A DNA stretch of 64,000 nucleotides from an uncultured Anaerolineaceae bacterium (GTDB taxonomy: Bacteria > Chloroflexota > Anaerolineae > Anaerolineales > Anaerolineaceae): positions 1-64,000 of the forward strand of contig CAKMKJ010000010.1 of assembly GCA_927443345.1 (NCBI GenBank), in the 5' to 3' direction. How positions within the stretch are numbered: position 1 is the stretch's first letter; the number at the start of each line of letters is the position of its first letter. The position numbers were made by a program, and so were the translations under genes. This document shows positions 35,011 through 44,422 of the stretch, in pieces. The notes below the pieces were generated by a model, which worked only from the letters and a program-made list of their open reading frames with translations, searched no databases and was not told the DNA's origin.

Positions 35011-35232
35011 TTACTTTTGGGCTTCAATCTCTGCTAAAACTTTCAACACCAATTCTTTGGTGATGCCATATTGTTTTACTTGCGGCATGCCGAGGAGGGT
35101 TTCCAGGGACATGCCCTTGGCGAGGCCGATCATTGGATTGGTGGTGATACCCGGTGCGTATTTTTCGAGGACTTTGACAGCCACAGCGTCTTTTAAGAGA
35201 TCGCCAAGTTTGGATTGTAAGGTGTATGCCAT
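35011..35232 (-). CDS. Small conserved-looking protein of unknown function
   Basis: A 73-residue protein starting MAYTLQSKLGDLLKDAVAVKVLEKY. The pattern 'LGDLLKDAVAVKVLEKYAPGI ... LAKGMSLETLLGMPQ' is like short helical domains that are sometimes attached to the ends of hydrolases, but I cannot name the family. GGAG lies before its ATG. It is convergent with the radical SAM operon. Confidence 0.6.
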   Translation of the reverse strand: MAYTLQSKLGDLLKDAVAVKVLEKYAPGITTNPMIGLAKGMSLETLLGMPQVKQYGITKELVLKVLAEIEAQK

Positions 35233-35285
35233 TTTTTTCTCCTGAACCTGAAAACATTAAATAATAAATCAAGTTTACCCTTATA

Positions 35286-35313
35286 TTGAAATTTGCGCCG
35301 GGATGAGTATACT
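35286..35313 (+). promoter_or_regulatory. Promoter of the ICMT-like gene
   Basis: TTGAAA (35286-35291) and TATACT (35308-35313), 16-base spacer. Confidence 0.6.
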
Positions 35314-35386
35314 GAAGTAAATCAACTCTATTAGAATGTGAGCCTTTATTGGTTGAAAATATCTCTTGACCAAGTGAGGTGAATAT

Positions 35387-35929
35387 ATGAACCGCTACAA
35401 AAAATGGGCAAGCCGGGAGTATTCTCTCAAACAAAGGCTGCTTGCCTTAATTCCTGCTTTTTTCCTTTTCGTCCTCATCCTGCCTTACCTTCTTGTGATC
35501 CTCCTTCCGCGGATGGATGCATGGCTGCATCTGCCCGTGCTTTACTTCAGGCCGGCTAATATTATTATCGGAAGCCTCTTTCTTGTGATAGGGGTGATTT
35601 ATGGGTTTTGGTCGATCTATTCTCAGCTCAGCCGCGCAAGCGGAACACCGCTGCCGATGATGCCGACCCAAAAGCTGCTGATCGACGGTCCGTTCAAACA
35701 GTGCCGCAATCCAATGACGTTTGGAACGGTCACGGCTTATTTGGGGGTTGGTATTTTGGTTGGATCAATGTCATCGATTTTCTTGGTGCTCATCATCGGG
35801 GGATTGCTGCTCACGTATCTCAAGACAATTGAAGAGCGCGAATTGGAAATGCGTTTTGGCGATGAGTATGTGAAGTATAAGAAAACCACACCATTTTTCT
35901 TTCCGAAAGTTCGGTTGAGAAACAACTAA
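35387..35929 (+). CDS. Isoprenylcysteine/phospholipid methyltransferase-family membrane protein
   Basis: A 180-residue protein with about four hydrophobic helices and the C-terminal motif GPFKQCRNPMTFG ... EERELEMRFGDEYVKYKKTTPFF, which in ICMT- and PEMT-type enzymes binds SAM at the membrane. GAGGTG lies before the ATG. The physiological substrate is unknown; bacterial members methylate lipids or act on unknown thiols. Confidence 0.75.
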   Translation: MNRYKKWASREYSLKQRLLALIPAFFLFVLILPYLLVILLPRMDAWLHLPVLYFRPANIIIGSLFLVIGVIYGFWSIYSQLSRASGTPLPMMPTQKLLIDGPFKQCRNPMTFGTVTAYLGVGILVGSMSSIFLVLIIGGLLLTYLKTIEERELEMRFGDEYVKYKKTTPFFFPKVRLRNN

Positions 35930-35971
35930 TTCTTCTAATTTATGGTAGTTATTTGAAAATTGCGACTACTT

Positions 35972-37498
35972 CTATATATCACTTACCCGCGGACGGTATT
36001 GCAGCGCCTCGGCCAAATGACCTTGCTGTATGGCGTCGCTGGCGGATAAATCCGCGATGGTGCGCGCCAGTTTGAGGATGCGATGGTATGCGCGGGCTGA
36101 AAGTTGAAGCTGGTTCATTGCTGCGCGCATCAGGCTGCGGCAGGGTTCATCCAGCGCGCAGAACTGCCTCACCTGGGCGGGATGCATATCTGCATTGCAG
36201 GTGAGTGTCGTACCTTCGAATCGTTCGCGTTGAATCTGGCGGGCGGATTCAACACGCTGGCTGACGGTTTCTGAAGACTCACCCTGGCGGTCCTCACTCA
36301 ATTTTTCGTAATCCACACGCGGCACATCCACATGAATGTCAATGCGATCCATCAGCGGACCGGAGATGCGGCGTTGGTATTTGATCACCGTGCCGGGTGA
36401 GCAGGAGCAGGCTTTGTACGTATCGCCGTAGTAGCCGCAGGGGCAGGGGTTCATGGCAGCCACCAGTTGAAAGTTGGCCGGGAAGGTTAAGGTGCCCTGG
36501 GCGCGGCTGATGGTGACGATCTTGTCTTCAAGGGGCTGACGCAGCACTTCAAGCGTGCGGCTGCCAAACTCGGGCAGCTCATCCAGAAAGAGCACGCCGC
36601 GATGCGCCAGCGAAATTTCGCCGGGGTGCGGCCAGTTGCCTCCGCCCACCAGACCGGCATTGGAAATGGTGTGATGCGGCGCGCGGAAGGGACGGTTTTT
36701 AATCAGGGGAATGCCTTCAGGCAGGGCATCTGCGACGGAATAAACTCGGGTGACATCTAGCGATTCATCCACCGTCATGCGCGGCAGGATGGCGGGCAAC
36801 GCGCGAGCCATGAGGGTCTTGCCTGCGCCGGGGGGACCGATCATCAACAGGTTATGCCCGCCTGAAGCAGCCACTTCAAGCGCGCGTTTGACGTGCTCCT
36901 GTCCTTTGATGTCGCGGAAGTCGGTTTGCACGATCACGGGCACCTGGTCCACTTCGATGTGAGGCTGGGGAGGGATGAGCCTTGACCCCACCAGGTGGGC
37001 ATAAAGATCGGCCAACGAGGTGACCGGGATGACTTCAAGATCGGGGAAGAGCGCGGCTTCTGGCGCATCTTCCGCGGGGACGAAGACGCGTTTGAAATTT
37101 TCGCGCCGGGCGACAGCCGCCATGGGCAGCACGCCGCGGATATGGCGCACACTGCCGTCGAGGGAGAGTTCGCCCATTACCAATCCGTCTTGCAGGCATT
37201 TTGGCGGGAGCTGACGGTTGGCAATTAAGACGCCGAGGGCAATGGGCAGATCGTAAGCGGATCCCTCTTTGCGTACAGTGGCGGGGGCGAGGTTGACACG
37301 TACGCGCTTTCGGGGATGATCCAGCCCGATGTTGTGGATGGCTGACTGGACGCGTTCTCTACTCTCCTGCACCGAAACATCCGGCAGGCCGACAATGATC
37401 ATGGGGGGTTTGGGAATCCCATTGGTGATATCAACTTCTACGTCTACGATGACCCCGTCCAGACCGATGACTGCGCAAGCATTCACAAGGGCTAGCAT
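35972..37498 (-). CDS. comM: YifB/ComM Mg-chelatase-like AAA+ ATPase
   Basis: A 508-residue protein with the N-terminal LonC-like domain (IVDVEVDITNGIPKPPMIIVGLPD), the AAA+ core (GPPGAGKTLMARAL, ~215-228), a cysteine-rich insert (NPCPCGYYGD ... CSCSP) and a C-terminal domain. ComM is a branch-migration helicase that helps integrate incoming DNA. No Shine-Dalgarno site precedes the ATG; instead a promoter ends 6 bases upstream, suggesting a leaderless message. Confidence 0.92.
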   Translation of the reverse strand: MLALVNACAVIGLDGVIVDVEVDITNGIPKPPMIIVGLPDVSVQESRERVQSAIHNIGLDHPRKRVRVNLAPATVRKEGSAYDLPIALGVLIANRQLPPKCLQDGLVMGELSLDGSVRHIRGVLPMAAVARRENFKRVFVPAEDAPEAALFPDLEVIPVTSLADLYAHLVGSRLIPPQPHIEVDQVPVIVQTDFRDIKGQEHVKRALEVAASGGHNLLMIGPPGAGKTLMARALPAILPRMTVDESLDVTRVYSVADALPEGIPLIKNRPFRAPHHTISNAGLVGGGNWPHPGEISLAHRGVLFLDELPEFGSRTLEVLRQPLEDKIVTISRAQGTLTFPANFQLVAAMNPCPCGYYGDTYKACSCSPGTVIKYQRRISGPLMDRIDIHVDVPRVDYEKLSEDRQGESSETVSQRVESARQIQRERFEGTTLTCNADMHPAQVRQFCALDEPCRSLMRAAMNQLQLSARAYHRILKLARTIADLSASDAIQQGHLAEALQYRPRVSDI

Positions 37499-37504
37499 GA
37501 GAAT

Positions 37505-37533
37505 AGTGTAGGGGAGGACGTGGAAAATGTCAA
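37505..37533 (-). promoter_or_regulatory. Promoter of comM, leaderless geometry
   Basis: On the minus strand TTGACA (37533-37528) and TACACT (37510-37505) are separated by 17 bases; the comM ATG begins six bases beyond the -10 hexamer, where transcription should start. Confidence 0.65.
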
Positions 37534-37672
37534 ATGGAAAGGGCCGTGATTAGTAAATAGGGATTAGTGAATCGTCAGTCGTTTTTTTGGAGCAAAAAAG
37601 CTGTATCCAATAAATAAAATGTAATTAGTTATTAATTCCTTATGGTGTTTTTATGGATTAATCAAACCCTTA

Positions 37673-37700
37673 TTGATAAATTGTTTAGAATAAATAAAAT
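37673..37700 (+). promoter_or_regulatory. Promoter of the secreted-protein gene
   Basis: TTGATA (37673-37678) and TAAAAT (37695-37700), 16-base spacer. Confidence 0.55.
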
Positions 37701-37717
37701 TTTCACTGAGGTTAAAA

Positions 37718-38266
37718 TTGAAGAAAACAGTTATTATCTTTGCAGGGTTAGGGTTATTAATTGCCCTGGTTTTTGTCAGCATTCCCAACAATGTTCAAGC
37801 AGGCTTTACGGTGACAAAACAGCCTATCGCAGCCGGAGAGTGGAATACCGGAACCGCGATTGAGGTTGATTTGACTGCGGCTCCGGCACCGGAATGGCTG
37901 CAATTGATGACTACGGATGCAGTTGTGGTCAAAGAACCCACGGAGATTTGCCACGAATTGAGGGGCGGCAAATACCATTGGGTTGGCGAGATTAGACAAT
38001 TACAGGAAGGCAAATGGATCAAGCTTGAAACCAATAATGGCTGGGTACCGGATGAAGAGGGGGCTTACATGACATGCGCGCAAGCACCATCTGCGGGGAC
38101 TTATGCCCTTTTTGCCTACTATAATGGACCGCAAGAGTTTTTCTATGCTACAGAAGCCCCTGCACAAGATTGCGGAATTAATGAAGAATTTGTAGGTGGA
38201 ATCTGTGTATGCAAGTCGGGTTATACATTTAAAAACGATGCTTGTTCACGAAACAAACTATTCTAA
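37718..38266 (+). CDS. Secreted protein of unknown function, paralogue A
   Basis: A 182-residue protein with a signal peptide (MKKTVIIFAGLGLLIALVFV, cleavage near NVQAG) and a ~110-residue domain: AGEWNTGTAIEVDLTAAPAP, then EWLQLMTT, ICHELRGGKYHWVGEIRQL and YALFAY. A short cysteine-rich tail follows (CGINEEFVGGICVCKSGYTF). The domain recurs in the gene at 38927, about 0.7 kb away on the opposite strand. The start is TTG (37718) with GAGG upstream. I recognise no family. Confidence 0.7.
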   Translation: MKKTVIIFAGLGLLIALVFVSIPNNVQAGFTVTKQPIAAGEWNTGTAIEVDLTAAPAPEWLQLMTTDAVVVKEPTEICHELRGGKYHWVGEIRQLQEGKWIKLETNNGWVPDEEGAYMTCAQAPSAGTYALFAYYNGPQEFFYATEAPAQDCGINEEFVGGICVCKSGYTFKNDACSRNKLF

Positions 38267-38287
38267 TTCATCCATATTGTTGCGTTT

Positions 38288-38326
38288 AATTATTCGGGGC
38301 AGCCGCAATTGGATCCCCGAATAATT
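38288..38326 (+). terminator. Hairpin after paralogue A
   Basis: A perfect 12-bp stem AATTATTCGGGG/CCCCGAATAATT (38288-38299 and 38315-38326) with a 15-base loop, 21 bp after the stop. No T-run follows, so it may end transcription weakly or protect the message. Confidence 0.5.
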
Positions 38327-38360
38327 TGTTAACAATACAGGGGGGGAGAAGGTTATTCAG

Positions 38361-38504
38361 TCAGTCGCCCAGCAGGTTCCAGCCGATACTGAACAAGACT
38401 ATGGTAAGGGTGATCGGTCGTAAAACCCACCAGAAATTATAATGGCCGCCTAGACCGATGATCGAATCACGATAGACACTAGAGATTGTGCCTTGGGGAT
38501 ATGC
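38361..38504 (-). pseudogene. C-terminal remnant of a DppC-like ABC permease
   Basis: An open stretch of 47 codons with no start, ending NFWWVLRPITLTIVLFSIGWNLLGD and a stop. This resembles the last membrane helix and tail (PWW..PG....L.FNLLGD) of oligopeptide/dipeptide permeases. In-frame stops lie immediately upstream. I read it as the decayed end of such a gene; the match is short. Confidence 0.4.
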
Positions 38505-38879
38505 CTATCTATTAGCAAATTAGAAGTGGGCAGAAACACGCTAGTTTAGCACCACGATTAGGTGCCATTGGTAGATCACAAAATCTCACTGATTAAGGGC
38601 AAGAACCCTTCAAATTTAGGAAAATCTTCAAGTTATACAGTCTCGTGAGTGAAAATGATTATATCTAAAAGACTTTGAATAACAAGGGACCAAACTGAAA
38701 GAATAATCTGGGTTTTTATTACTGGCATCATCACGCAATTTGTGTGGGGTTTGGTTAGGGCTAGAAAGGAGCGTGTAGCATACTTCTATTATGAGTTAAT
38801 TCGTGTCTGCAAATAGAAGATCGAGTCATTTTACTAACAGTGCTGTTGAGGTCAAATTAATAGGGTTATTAGAAAAACG
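38505..38879. other. Non-coding stretch, nothing recognised
   Basis: No gene or repeat was recognised; it may be further decay of the permease region. Confidence 0.4.
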
Positions 38880-38906
38880 GACCACCCGACCTAATTTCGG
38901 GTGGTC
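38880..38906. terminator. Bidirectional rho-independent terminator
   Basis: A perfect 10-bp stem GACCACCCGA/TCGGGTGGTC with 7-base loop, A-run on the left (AAAAAC) and T-run on the right (TGTTTTTG). It ends the minus-strand gene at 38927 and could also stop rightward transcription. Confidence 0.88.
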
Positions 38907-38926
38907 TGTTTTTGTTGTTATGGGTT

Positions 38927-39673
38927 TCACCCAGGGAAAGATGAGTAGATTAATGTTCCAGGGTATGTGCAGTTATGTAAACCTTCATATAGTGTAAATA
39001 TGACGGGATCAAAATAATCACCATCGAGTCCAGTATCGATACCGAAAAAGTTTTCACTAAGAGTATCGTAACCTGATGCTGGATCCTCTGATTCTAAATC
39101 TGGGGTGCTGGATACAACTGTGTAATAAAATCGAGTACCATCGGGTAAATTGCTCCCCGATCCAGAAATTAAAATATTTCCATCGGCACCAACATATATC
39201 TCTCCCCATTCAATCGTATTACAGTCGAAACCCGGTGCTCCATCTGCTACAACATATCCAGCCGGTCTGATCCAATATCCAAAGAGGGCGTAGGTGCCGG
39301 CGGCCGGAGCCTCGGCGCAAGACATGAACTGACCTTCCGTGCCATTAACCCAGTCATTAGTGGTTTTTAGTTTGAACCACTCGCCGCTTTTATATTGGCG
39401 AATTTCGCCAATCCAGCCGAACTGTCCGCCGCGGAAGGGATGGCAAATTTTGCCTGCTTCAGTGACTCTGACGCCATTAGTGAGCAGTTGCAGCCATGTG
39501 GGCGCTTTTGCAGCCAATGTAGTGACATCGACAGCCTGACCAGCAGTCCACGAACCACCGGCAATGAGTGGGCTGATCTCATTTTCTTTTGCCTGCGCCT
39601 GGTGAGGGGCACTCATCAGCACCAAACCTAAAACAAAAAGAATAGCCAATACAATTCTTGCGTTTTTATTCAT
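38927..39673 (-). CDS. Secreted protein of unknown function, paralogue B
   Basis: A 248-residue protein with a signal peptide (MNKNARIVLAILFVLGLVLM, cleavage near HQAQA) and the same domain as the gene at 37718: AGGSWTAGQAVDVTTLAAKAP, TWLQLLTNGVRVTEAGKICH, PFRGGQFGWIGEIRQYKSG and GTYALFGYW. A different ~110-residue C-terminal region follows, with EIYVGADGNILISGSGSN. I start it at 39673 with GGAGG upstream; an in-frame extension to 39733 would put a second basic segment before the signal. It faces paralogue A across a gap of 660 bp. Confidence 0.75.
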   Translation of the reverse strand: MNKNARIVLAILFVLGLVLMSAPHQAQAKENEISPLIAGGSWTAGQAVDVTTLAAKAPTWLQLLTNGVRVTEAGKICHPFRGGQFGWIGEIRQYKSGEWFKLKTTNDWVNGTEGQFMSCAEAPAAGTYALFGYWIRPAGYVVADGAPGFDCNTIEWGEIYVGADGNILISGSGSNLPDGTRFYYTVVSSTPDLESEDPASGYDTLSENFFGIDTGLDGDYFDPVIFTLYEGLHNCTYPGTLIYSSFPG

Positions 39674-39844
39674 TTTATTCCTCCATTTTGAATATTTCTT
39701 GAACACTTGGTTCATATGCAATAAAAGCATCAATCAAGTGACCAACATTGAAGAAAAACTGATTCTAATTTAGGCAAAAACTCAATGGATAAGAAAAAGC
39801 AACCGATATATTCTTCAACAAAAATTGTACAAGAAATAGACGAA

Positions 39845-40783
39845 TTAAGCAAACAATACTGCCAGAGCTTCCTGATAAATCGATTTTGCCTGTGAGTAGT
39901 TTTGAGTATTCATGCGGGCAAAACTTTCCATCATGATGCCACTGTTGAGCTCAAGTACTTTGAAGTCTCCCCCGGTGCGGATGATATCCACGGATGCGAA
40001 ACGCACATTAACGGCCTGTGCGGCGCTCAGTGCCAAGGTGCCCAACTGCGTTACGAGTGCGTGATCGGTGATAATCTCAGGCTGGGCGCCTTGTCCGAGG
40101 TTGTGCTTCCAATTGAGCGGTACCTTTTCGCCGGATTTCGGAATTTTGTTGAGCATTTCTTCGCTGAACTCCCCGGTGGGGATGGTTTCAATTAGCGACG
40201 GGTTTTGTTCAAGCAGGAGCTGCTTGAAAGAAGATCTGCCATTGCCGATGAGGGATTGGATGGTTTTGGAAAAGACCAGTTTGACTTGCTCGTTTAAGAG
40301 AATAACCCGGTATTCCTGGTCGATGGGGTAGAACGGGCTGAGCGCCAGAGATCGGCTGTGGGCAAAAACCGAGTTGACGGCCAGTTCAAGCTCAACGGCG
40401 GAGGAGACCTGAAAGACATCTATGCCGCCGGTGCCTTCATTGGGTTTGCAGACCAGACGCCCGTATTTAGTAAGCAGGTCGAGCATGCGTGACCAGTTAC
40501 CATCAAGCCCAATGTAATGCAGATCATCAGGCGCGATGAAAAAAAAATGTTCCACGGCGGGAATGCCTTTGGAACGCAAAATTTCACTTGAGGCGCATTT
40601 ATCTGTGCAGATGAGCTGGGCTGTGGCGGAATTGTTCTCAAATTGGTAGCCGAAAATGTGGGCGGTTTTTCCATTTTTGGTGAGGCGAAAGATCCAGTCG
40701 TATGAAAATCGTTCGCAGAGGATGTCTTGCTCGGCACAAATTTCTTCAATCATATTGACCATCGTTCTTTGCGAATTCTTCAT
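39845..40783 (-). CDS. ATP-grasp enzyme of unknown substrate
   Basis: A 312-residue protein resembling the ATP-grasp module of cyanophycin synthetases and RimK-like ligases: LICTDKCASSEILRSKGIPAVEH, then LVCKPNEGTGGIDVFQV as the ATP-binding strand-loop, YRVILLNEQVKLVFSK and ASVDIIRTGGDFKVLELNSGIMM with the metal-binding residues near the end. It should form an amide or peptide bond. It is divergently arranged with the isoprenoid-synthase-like gene. Substrates unknown. Confidence 0.75.
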   Translation of the reverse strand: MKNSQRTMVNMIEEICAEQDILCERFSYDWIFRLTKNGKTAHIFGYQFENNSATAQLICTDKCASSEILRSKGIPAVEHFFFIAPDDLHYIGLDGNWSRMLDLLTKYGRLVCKPNEGTGGIDVFQVSSAVELELAVNSVFAHSRSLALSPFYPIDQEYRVILLNEQVKLVFSKTIQSLIGNGRSSFKQLLLEQNPSLIETIPTGEFSEEMLNKIPKSGEKVPLNWKHNLGQGAQPEIITDHALVTQLGTLALSAAQAVNVRFASVDIIRTGGDFKVLELNSGIMMESFARMNTQNYSQAKSIYQEALAVLFA

Positions 40784-40963
40784 TATTCAGCCTCAACATA
40801 TCCAATATTACGAGCCATATTGTTCCAGAACCCTAGTATAACCCTCTCTGACAAAAATCCGTGTTGCCATTTAACTGGAATGCCGGGTTTTGCAACCCGG
40901 AGCGATTACCCGCGTATATTGATTAACTTGTTCCAAACTTTAGTAATTATTGAGAGCTTTGAC

Positions 40964-42289
40964 ATGAACATCGTAAACCGCAATCAGGTACAAGATTTTG
41001 TAAAACAACAGACTCACACGCTCACCAATTTTTGGTTCGAGTGTTCTGATGAAGATGCCTGGCTGCCCACCCGTATTTCGATGGAAGAAAAATTGGAAAA
41101 CGAGCGCCAGTTGAGTGAGACGCTGGATTGGGTGAGCAAACAGTTGGAAAGTTCCGCCCTGAACGGATTTGATCAACAGCGTTTCTCTGAAGAAGCCTCC
41201 ACGCGAATAAAAGAAACTGGCATTTCGATTTTCGGTTTGGATGATAACCAGGTCAATTGCATTGAAAGCCTGGGTATCAACCGTGCAGCGGAGGACTTCT
41301 ATCACCAGGCCAGGGCGTTTGATCCCTTCATCAGTTTTGAAGATATTTTTCAGGCCAGCCGCAATGTGTGGACGAGCAATTACTTGCAAGTGCTGTTGGG
41401 GTTGCCGGTGCACTTAACCCCCTCGCTTTTTGCTTACAGCATGCTCTATCCGGTGACGGATAACTACCTTGACGATCCACGGCGCAGTCAGGCCGACAAA
41501 GTAAGCTTCAATCAACGCTTTGGCCAATGGCTCAAGGGTGAACAGGCGACCCCGCAGAACTGGAACGAAGAGGATGTGCTAGATCTGGTTGGCATGGTCG
41601 AGAAGCAATATCCACGCGAGCAATTTGAGCAAGTATACGAGAGTCTGTTGGCAATCCATTATGCGCAAAGTAAAAGCGCGCGCATGCCCAAATGGCCCGA
41701 AAAACTGCACATCAGAAGAATTGCCGAAATGTCATTTGAAAAAGGCGGAACCTCCGTGTTGGCAGATGGGTTTTTGGCCGCGGGTGAACTTTCCGCAGAG
41801 GAGACGGAAATCATCTTCAACTACGGCGCTTTTGCCCAATTGATGGATGATCAGGAAGACATCGCTCAAGATTTACGACATCGTGAACTAACCCTCTTCA
41901 CCGATGCTGCTCGCCGCGGTAAAGCGGATGGGGCCATGAACCGGGTGTTTAACTTTGCGCATCATGTTTTGCAGGGATTAGAGCGTTTCAACAACCCTAA
42001 AGCAGCCCCACTCAAACAAATGTCCATGAAGGGTATTGACTTGTTACTGATGGATGCCGTGCTGAGAACCGAAAAGTATTATTCAAAAAGGTATCTGAAA
42101 AAGCTTGAAGAAAGCTTTCCATTCAGGTTTGAATATCTCAAGCAGGTGCGAAAAGTGATTCGCAAAAAGGGCATCAGTGCTGAAAGATTGATTGGGTTAA
42201 TGTCACCCAGGGTTGAATCTTTGCCTGTTTCAATAAGCGCTTCAGAATTGGCTATGGCTGCGAGGCTGCCCGCGATGCTTATGAAATAA
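40964..42289 (+). CDS. Class I isoprenoid-synthase-like protein
   Basis: A 441-residue, apparently all-helical protein. Two aspartate-rich motifs stand out: TDNYLDDP (D166-D171) and LMDDQEDI (D295-D299), about 125 residues apart, as in class I terpene/squalene-type synthases where they bind magnesium and diphosphate. The rest does not match a family I know. I start it at ATG 40964, since the upstream extension to 40727 runs antisense over the ATP-grasp gene and lacks domain support; no strong ribosome-binding site is seen. Function is inference from the motifs. Confidence 0.55.
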   Translation: MNIVNRNQVQDFVKQQTHTLTNFWFECSDEDAWLPTRISMEEKLENERQLSETLDWVSKQLESSALNGFDQQRFSEEASTRIKETGISIFGLDDNQVNCIESLGINRAAEDFYHQARAFDPFISFEDIFQASRNVWTSNYLQVLLGLPVHLTPSLFAYSMLYPVTDNYLDDPRRSQADKVSFNQRFGQWLKGEQATPQNWNEEDVLDLVGMVEKQYPREQFEQVYESLLAIHYAQSKSARMPKWPEKLHIRRIAEMSFEKGGTSVLADGFLAAGELSAEETEIIFNYGAFAQLMDDQEDIAQDLRHRELTLFTDAARRGKADGAMNRVFNFAHHVLQGLERFNNPKAAPLKQMSMKGIDLLLMDAVLRTEKYYSKRYLKKLEESFPFRFEYLKQVRKVIRKKGISAERLIGLMSPRVESLPVSISASELAMAARLPAMLMK

Positions 42290-42529
42290 TCAGTTTTATA
42301 TATTCAGAATCGTCTTTAATTTGCAGTCATGCTAGTCCGAGCATCCACCATGGCGATCTGTTGGTTTTTACTGTTCTTGATTTCTGCATTGAAAAAGTTT
42401 GTGCGAATGGGGAGCGATTGCAGTCTGAAAGATCCATGGTTGCTCCTCATGTGAAAACGTGAAATGATGACTGCCGTATATCCAGACAAATCAACAAAAG
42501 AGGGGCAAATCTAATCAGCAATAAATTTA

Positions 42530-44404
42530 TTATGGAATGTGAATAAGTTTAAGTGATTGGGTGCGGAAAACAATTGGATAGTAGGTTTCAGTAGAATCAT
42601 AGACTACGGCATAATTAAATCCGTATCTATCTGATAACGTTTTCAACTCTTCATCGCTGATGCGATAGACGGTTAAGTTCAGTTGCGTGACAGAGTCAAA
42701 TCCCATCAGGGGGGAGACACCATAACAATCTGCGATACGGCGGTACCATTCGCGCATCGAAAGGTCTTGAAAAGGGTAGGCAGCAAAGTCAACCACGATG
42801 GCACGTTCGGCAAGATAGCGAAATTCACCCATACGCGGCGGGGTGTAGAAAACCGCATCCGCGGGGGTGTTGGCTTTGGCGAAACTGGCTATCTCGGCGA
42901 CTTCACCTGTGGTTTTGTAAAGCGAAAAGACCGGCACTTCATATTTCAAAAAAGATGGCGGTGTAAGGGTGGTTGAAAATAGTATGAAGAGCACAGAAAA
43001 TGCGAGTGGCATGGATGTTCCAGAGAGAAGCCCGACCTTCTTGGATTTCAGGAAGGTGAGCAACCCAATTGAAGCGAATAGAATCAGATAGCATGCCCAG
43101 GTGCGGAACTCAGGCTTGTATATGGCGATTAATCCGAGAGTGACGACAAGGATGACGGCATTTTGCAGAATTTTTGGTGACAGTTTCAGCTTCGGCAAAA
43201 TTACCTGGCGTGCCCACAAAGCCATCGGCACAAACGCCAGCGAAACCGGAGTGATCAGCCCCACAGCCGCCGAGATGCCTAAAAGTCTGGATTCTTTGTC
43301 AGCAGCGTTTTCAATCAGATCACCAGCCCAGCCCGTGAGCAGCACAATGCTGAACCATTTGAGCAGGTAAGGCAGTCTGAACATCTGCGCTGAAGTCCAC
43401 AGGCGGGAGGGCCAAACTTCCACAAAGAGATATCCGCCCAGGCAGAGCAGCGCAAGCAAAGCACCAATGGTGATCAAGAAGCGTTTGTGTAACCGCAAAG
43501 CTGCAGACCGTTTTAGCGCAAACCAGAAAGCAAACGCAAATCCCAACAGGTAAACAGCGGCCTGTCCATATTGCCAGGGCTCAAAATAAGAGGGCAGGTA
43601 ATGGTGTGGATGGCGTACATAGGCCACAAGATGGTTGAATTCGTCCGCCGGAATGGGGGTTTGTTGGGTATATGGATAAAGCAAAACAAAGCTGAAAACA
43701 GCCATATTTACGAGACCAATGCCAAGTGGCAGCAGTTTTGACACTTGAGGTTCCTTGCGGAACTTTTGGAAAATCACATCGAGCACGACCACACCAAAAA
43801 GGATCCAGCCAAGTTCAAGGCCGAGGAGGGCATGAAACAGCGATGCGACACCAAAGCTCAGCGCTGCGGGGATGAACCTGCGTTTGAGGATCAGGTAAAA
43901 ACCGAGCAGGATGAACGGCAAGGCAAGGTGTTCAGGCTCAAGAAAATTGCGGTAGATGATGTTGCTGTAGCCGATCCAGAAAGTCTTTAGCGTCAAAACA
44001 CCAGCCGCGGCCAGATACATGCTGAACCGTGAGCGGGGAAAGAAGTAGTTAGATACTTTGGCAGAAAGAAAAGCAATGGCAATGTTGGAGGCCAGGGTCA
44101 AAAGAAACAAAACAGCGGCCAGCGGCATTGCCCTGGCGAAGAAAGCTATAAATTCGCTGAAGAAGGTACGCGGACCGTAAAGGTCGAAAGTGTTGGTGAA
44201 AAAATCGTTATTCAAGAAAGTAGGATCAAGCGCGCGGAAGATAAAGGGAAGCTGTTCTTCAGCGTTGCCTGCGCTGTAGTTGTATCCCCACAAGGTGGCA
44301 AGCAGCCCCGCCGAGATGCAAAAGAGCAGCAGGGGCAGCCAGCCTGAAAGGGATTGTTTTTTTGTTTGTTCGGGATGGATGGCATCCCTGGAGGATAAAC
44401 TCAT
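42530..44404 (-). CDS. Large polytopic membrane protein
   Basis: A 624-residue protein with roughly 12 hydrophobic helices and an extracytoplasmic C-terminal region of ~110 residues containing FYTPPRMGEFRYLAERAIVVDF. The overall layout recalls membrane glycosyltransferase-like or DUF6798-type proteins, but I see no clear catalytic motif. It follows the DUF6159-like gene by 18 bp and is probably co-transcribed with it. Confidence 0.6.
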   Translation of the reverse strand: MSLSSRDAIHPEQTKKQSLSGWLPLLLFCISAGLLATLWGYNYSAGNAEEQLPFIFRALDPTFLNNDFFTNTFDLYGPRTFFSEFIAFFARAMPLAAVLFLLTLASNIAIAFLSAKVSNYFFPRSRFSMYLAAAGVLTLKTFWIGYSNIIYRNFLEPEHLALPFILLGFYLILKRRFIPAALSFGVASLFHALLGLELGWILFGVVVLDVIFQKFRKEPQVSKLLPLGIGLVNMAVFSFVLLYPYTQQTPIPADEFNHLVAYVRHPHHYLPSYFEPWQYGQAAVYLLGFAFAFWFALKRSAALRLHKRFLITIGALLALLCLGGYLFVEVWPSRLWTSAQMFRLPYLLKWFSIVLLTGWAGDLIENAADKESRLLGISAAVGLITPVSLAFVPMALWARQVILPKLKLSPKILQNAVILVVTLGLIAIYKPEFRTWACYLILFASIGLLTFLKSKKVGLLSGTSMPLAFSVLFILFSTTLTPPSFLKYEVPVFSLYKTTGEVAEIASFAKANTPADAVFYTPPRMGEFRYLAERAIVVDFAAYPFQDLSMREWYRRIADCYGVSPLMGFDSVTQLNLTVYRISDEELKTLSDRYGFNYAVVYDSTETYYPIVFRTQSLKLIHIP

Positions 44405-44422
44405 TAATCTTCCTGATACGAC

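Noticed and set aside
40727-40963. Earlier start for the isoprenoid-synthase-like gene
   Set aside because: It overlaps the ATP-grasp gene antisense and has no domain support.
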